Part shown: piece by piece, positions 5,510 to 7,465 of the stretch
How positions within the stretch are numbered: position 1 is the first letter of the stretch
Layout: every line of letters begins with the position of its first letter
NCBI GenBank assembly: GCA_017477855.1
Contig: JAFUUN010000090.1
Span: forward strand, 1 to 7,465
Direction of reading: 5' to 3'
Source of the DNA: Rickettsiales bacterium
GTDB lineage: Bacteria; Pseudomonadota; Alphaproteobacteria; Rickettsiales; Deianiraeaceae
Length of the DNA stretch: 7,465 bases
The notes under the pieces: model-generated
The model's input: the letters and a program-made list of their open reading frames with translations, nothing else
The model's database searches: none
What the model was told of the DNA's origin: nothing
Position numbers and translations under genes: made by a program

Positions 5510-6613
5510 TTAACTCACTTTTACCTTATTCAAATCTGGCAACTTAATTGTTACCAAATCACGATATGGTTCAAGCCCCTTTTCCAAGTCAATAGGTTCA
5601 AGCTTGCCCTGTGCCTTCAATTCATCAAAACGCCGCTTATGTTTGAAATAAATCTCACTAATAAAACGCACACCTTTCTCACCACGTTTCAGCTGCACAA
5701 TCACCTCCACAACCGCATTGATATAGTCAATAACCTCGCTTGGCGGCATACCCAAACCTGCCTGCATAACCATCATTTTTAGCTGCTGCTTTGCCATTGC
5801 AGGAGTGTCGGCGTGGACTGTTGATATTGATCCCGGGTGACCAGTGTTGATTGCGCGCAAGAAACTGAATGCCTCTGCTCCACGTATCTCTCCCACGATT
5901 ATGCGCTCTGGTCTCATACGCAGACAAACCTCAACCAAATCCTGGGCAGTTACATTGGCGCGTCCCTGTCCTCCTTTGGAACATATCAAATGCAAATGAT
6001 TTGGATGACGCGACAAGTCAATTTCTCGGGCATCCTCAATTGTGATTAAGCGCTCGGTTCTTGGAATAGCGCGTAGCACAGCATTCGTAAATGTTGTCTT
6101 ACCAGTTGATGTACCACCGGCACAGATTGTATTTTTTTTGAATAGAACCGTATATTGCAAAAACTCTTTTAGTCGGCGTTGGCAGAGTAATTCGTATAGT
6201 AATCTGTCATTTAGATCCTCACTGGCATCAACCAAGCAGTTATCAAAACAGTGCATTTTTTCATAGTCATCAAGCGTCCACTTCAATGTTGATGGTTTAC
6301 GTATTGAATAGGCAATTTGCCCTGGCTCACATGCAGGAGGAATAACAACCTGCACACGATAGCCATTTGGCAGAGTTCCACCAAGAAGCGGATGTTCCTC
6401 ATTAACCATCTGCTCAGTTGACTGCGCAATCAGTGATGCCATTCCGCGCAGATGTTTCATATCCAATGTTGGCACTTGATAAGGTTTTTGTTCTCCGTAT
6501 TGCTCCACCCATATCTCACATGGTTTGTTGATGGTGACTTCGGTCACACCATCACGGTTAAAGTATTCCTCAAATGGCTGCAAATATGAATTCAGCGCCG
6601 TCAGCGATTGCAT
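5510..6613 (-). CDS. virB11: Type IV secretion system ATPase VirB11
   Basis: VirB11 is the hexameric traffic ATPase at the cytoplasmic base of type IV secretion systems, which export protein or DNA. The N-terminal domain (about 1-130) has VTEVTINKP (23-31), GGTLPNGYRVQVVIPP (78-93) and SIRKPS (103-108). The C-terminal RecA-like domain has Walker A GGTSTGKT (166-173), the Asp box TIEDAREI (191-198), the Walker B region RPERIIVGEIRGAEA (234-248) and the His box GHPGSISTVHAD (258-269). All catalytic motifs are intact, and 367 residues is somewhat longer than the usual 330-350 because of a C-terminal tail. No virB8, virB9, virB10 or virD4 gene is adjacent: the upstream neighbour is divergent and unrelated, and downstream come murF, tilS and lysC. 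A consensus promoter lies so close to the ATG that the transcript is probably leaderless. Confidence 0.95.
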   Translation of the reverse strand: MQSLTALNSYLQPFEEYFNRDGVTEVTINKPCEIWVEQYGEQKPYQVPTLDMKHLRGMASLIAQSTEQMVNEEHPLLGGTLPNGYRVQVVIPPACEPGQIAYSIRKPSTLKWTLDDYEKMHCFDNCLVDASEDLNDRLLYELLCQRRLKEFLQYTVLFKKNTICAGGTSTGKTTFTNAVLRAIPRTERLITIEDAREIDLSRHPNHLHLICSKGGQGRANVTAQDLVEVCLRMRPERIIVGEIRGAEAFSFLRAINTGHPGSISTVHADTPAMAKQQLKMMVMQAGLGMPPSEVIDYINAVVEVIVQLKRGEKGVRFISEIYFKHKRRFDELKAQGKLEPIDLEKGLEPYRDLVTIKLPDLNKVKVS

Positions 6614-6618
6614 GCTTG

Positions 6619-6647
6619 ATTATAGTTATTTTTTCCGGAAATGCAAA
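6619..6647 (-). promoter_or_regulatory. Sigma70-type promoter of virB11, probably leaderless
   Basis: On the minus strand a perfect -10 TATAAT (6624-6619) is 17 bases downstream of TTTGCA (6647-6642), which matches 4 of 6 positions of the -35 consensus. Only 5 bases separate the -10 from the virB11 ATG, so transcription should begin at or next to the A of the start codon, leaving no room for a Shine-Dalgarno sequence. The spacer holds the perfect palindrome TTTCCGGAAA (6632-6641), a possible operator half-overlapping the RNA polymerase site. Confidence 0.6.
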
Positions 6648-6669
6648 TAAAACATGATAATTGTTTTGT

Positions 6670-6698
6670 TTGACAACTTAATTAAGTTTTGATAAATT
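6670..6698 (+). promoter_or_regulatory. Sigma70-type promoter of the divergent hypothetical gene
   Basis: A perfect -35 TTGACA (6670-6675) is followed after 17 bases by TAAATT (6693-6698), which matches 4 of 6 -10 positions. The expected start near 6705 would leave a leader of about 15 bases containing no Shine-Dalgarno sequence, only a run of seven T (6714-6720) directly before the ATG. The spacer contains the perfect 14-base palindrome AACTTAATTAAGTT (6675-6688), a candidate operator. The intergenic region 6614-6720 holds this promoter and the divergent one for virB11; I see nothing else in it. Confidence 0.55.
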
Positions 6699-6720
6699 TA
6701 ATTAGTTTTAAAGTTTTTTT

Positions 6721-7395
6721 ATGCAAAATAATCAGCAATTACAGCAATATGCCGAGAAGATTAGGGAAGATATCCAAAAAGCAGGTGGATATACAATTAA
6801 TAAATTAGATACTTTTGATAACATCAATAGCATCAGCTTAACATTACAAAATCCTATAGGTCAAAGAATGGGTATCATGATTTATCAAACAAATATCAAT
6901 CAAGGAGAATGGGCAGTTGTGAATAGCAGTCTTAGTTCATCATTTACTTGCACAAATATTAACGATGCTTTGAATTATTTGCATGATCAAGTGAGAGGTG
7001 ATGCTTGGAAAAATTATTTCAGCATTGGCGCGCATTCTATTAGAATAAGGGACATTATTCGTGATACCCATGGTTATCAAATTCATAGTAGTCATCTTAT
7101 TGAAGAAAACGGCGTTGACAATGGTGTGCGTACAGAGGTAACAAATGGAGCTGGAGCGACAATGAATATTAGCATTAAAAGGCAACCGAATGGCCGTTGG
7201 CACCTTGCAAATCAAGAGCTTGATCCAGAAGGTCGTACATTTGATACTGTTGATAGTGCTTTACAAAGTTTGCGCGCAAAACTTCGTAGTACTCAATGGA
7301 TGCATTATGGGCCTGCAAATGCTCATTATGCACAAAATCAAAATATATATACACTTGGTCATTTGGTTAACGGAGACGGCCAGACGTTGATGTAA
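6721..7395 (+). CDS. Hypothetical protein with two copies of a ~90-residue domain, 224 aa
   Basis: I do not recognise a family. The protein contains an internal duplication. Residues 15-105 and 110-202 align: REDIQKAGGY (15-24) with RDIIRDTHGY (110-119), GEWAVVN (62-68) with GRWHLAN (158-164), then FTCTNINDALNYL (75-87) with FDTVDSALQSL (174-184), and W96 followed by GAH (103-105) with W193 followed by NAH (200-202). Each unit looks like helix, beta strands, then a helix (alternation of I/V/L in the middle, DAL/SAL helix near the end). There is no signal peptide or membrane segment; the N-terminus is Gln/Asn-rich. It is transcribed divergently from virB11 from its own promoter, with no recognisable Shine-Dalgarno sequence. 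A role linked to secretion is possible only by proximity. It ends with TAA at 7393-7395. Confidence 0.78.
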   Translation: MQNNQQLQQYAEKIREDIQKAGGYTINKLDTFDNINSISLTLQNPIGQRMGIMIYQTNINQGEWAVVNSSLSSSFTCTNINDALNYLHDQVRGDAWKNYFSIGAHSIRIRDIIRDTHGYQIHSSHLIEENGVDNGVRTEVTNGAGATMNISIKRQPNGRWHLANQELDPEGRTFDTVDSALQSLRAKLRSTQWMHYGPANAHYAQNQNIYTLGHLVNGDGQTLM

Positions 7396-7424
7396 TTTGC
7401 TATGTTGAATTTTATATTGATTGT

Positions 7425-7465
7425 TGCGCCAGGGCGGAGTGCATTTGGCCGCCGAGCGCAGCGAG
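7425..7465. other. GC-rich hairpin-forming block at window end
   Basis: After an AT-rich stretch the sequence turns abruptly GC-rich. TGCGC (7425-7429) pairs with GCGCA (7456-7460), and inside it GGCGG (7433-7437) pairs with CCGCC (7449-7453) around an 11-base loop. It may be the edge of a dispersed GC-rich repeat, a terminator stem for the preceding gene (no T-run is seen before the window ends), or the end of a gene on the minus strand: one frame is open from the right edge to a TAA at 7414-7416. The window is too short to decide. Confidence 0.35.

Noticed and set aside
5498..5782. Plus-strand open frame opposite the 3' end of virB11
   Set aside because: It is antisense to a well-supported VirB11 frame and has no conserved features.
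7190..7390. Second plus-strand frame inside the 3' part of the hypothetical gene
   Set aside because: It overlaps the frame with the clear internal domain duplication and shows no independent support.
7414..7465. Partial minus-strand gene entering from the right edge
   Set aside because: Two minus-strand frames are open over this short stretch, but there are too few codons and no recognisable motif; the GC-rich hairpin is an equally good explanation.

Overview
The window looks like a piece of a low-GC alphaproteobacterial chromosome, probably from a host-associated, Rickettsiales-like lineage. This is inferred from four things: an RlmE with the alphaproteobacterial-style basic N-terminal extension, a VirB11 ATPase standing away from other vir genes, tightly packed AT-rich housekeeping genes, and start codons mostly without a Shine-Dalgarno sequence. 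No rRNA or other firm marker is present, so the placement is tentative.

Left part, plus strand (1-1665): the 3' end of greA (transcript cleavage factor), a very AT-rich, Cys-rich gene of unknown function, and rlmE (23S rRNA 2'-O-methyltransferase). They are packed as one operon, with a 2-base gap and then an ATGA overlap. The unknown gene differs sharply in composition from its neighbours and looks inserted.

Middle, minus strand (1666-6613): virB11, murF, tilS and lysC, read in that order with gaps of 39, 1 and 45 bases. They cover type IV secretion energy supply, the last cytoplasmic step of the peptidoglycan peptide stem, tRNA-Ile lysidine modification, and the entry to lysine/diaminopimelate synthesis. 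lysC and rlmE converge with directly abutting stop codons. murF and tilS each carry two in-frame copies of a 15-base-period, partly palindromic repeat that encodes ITINS/NTINS-like pentapeptides. This repeat family is the most unusual thing in the window.

Right part (6614-7465): a divergent intergenic region with a promoter for virB11 and one for a plus-strand gene of unknown function. That gene's protein consists of two diverged copies of a domain of about 90 residues. Each promoter has a perfect palindrome between its -35 and -10 boxes. The virB11 promoter is so close to the ATG that the mRNA should be leaderless, and lysC and murF have a TTGACA box at exactly the same distance (28 bases) from their ATG. 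The window ends in a short GC-rich block able to fold into a hairpin.
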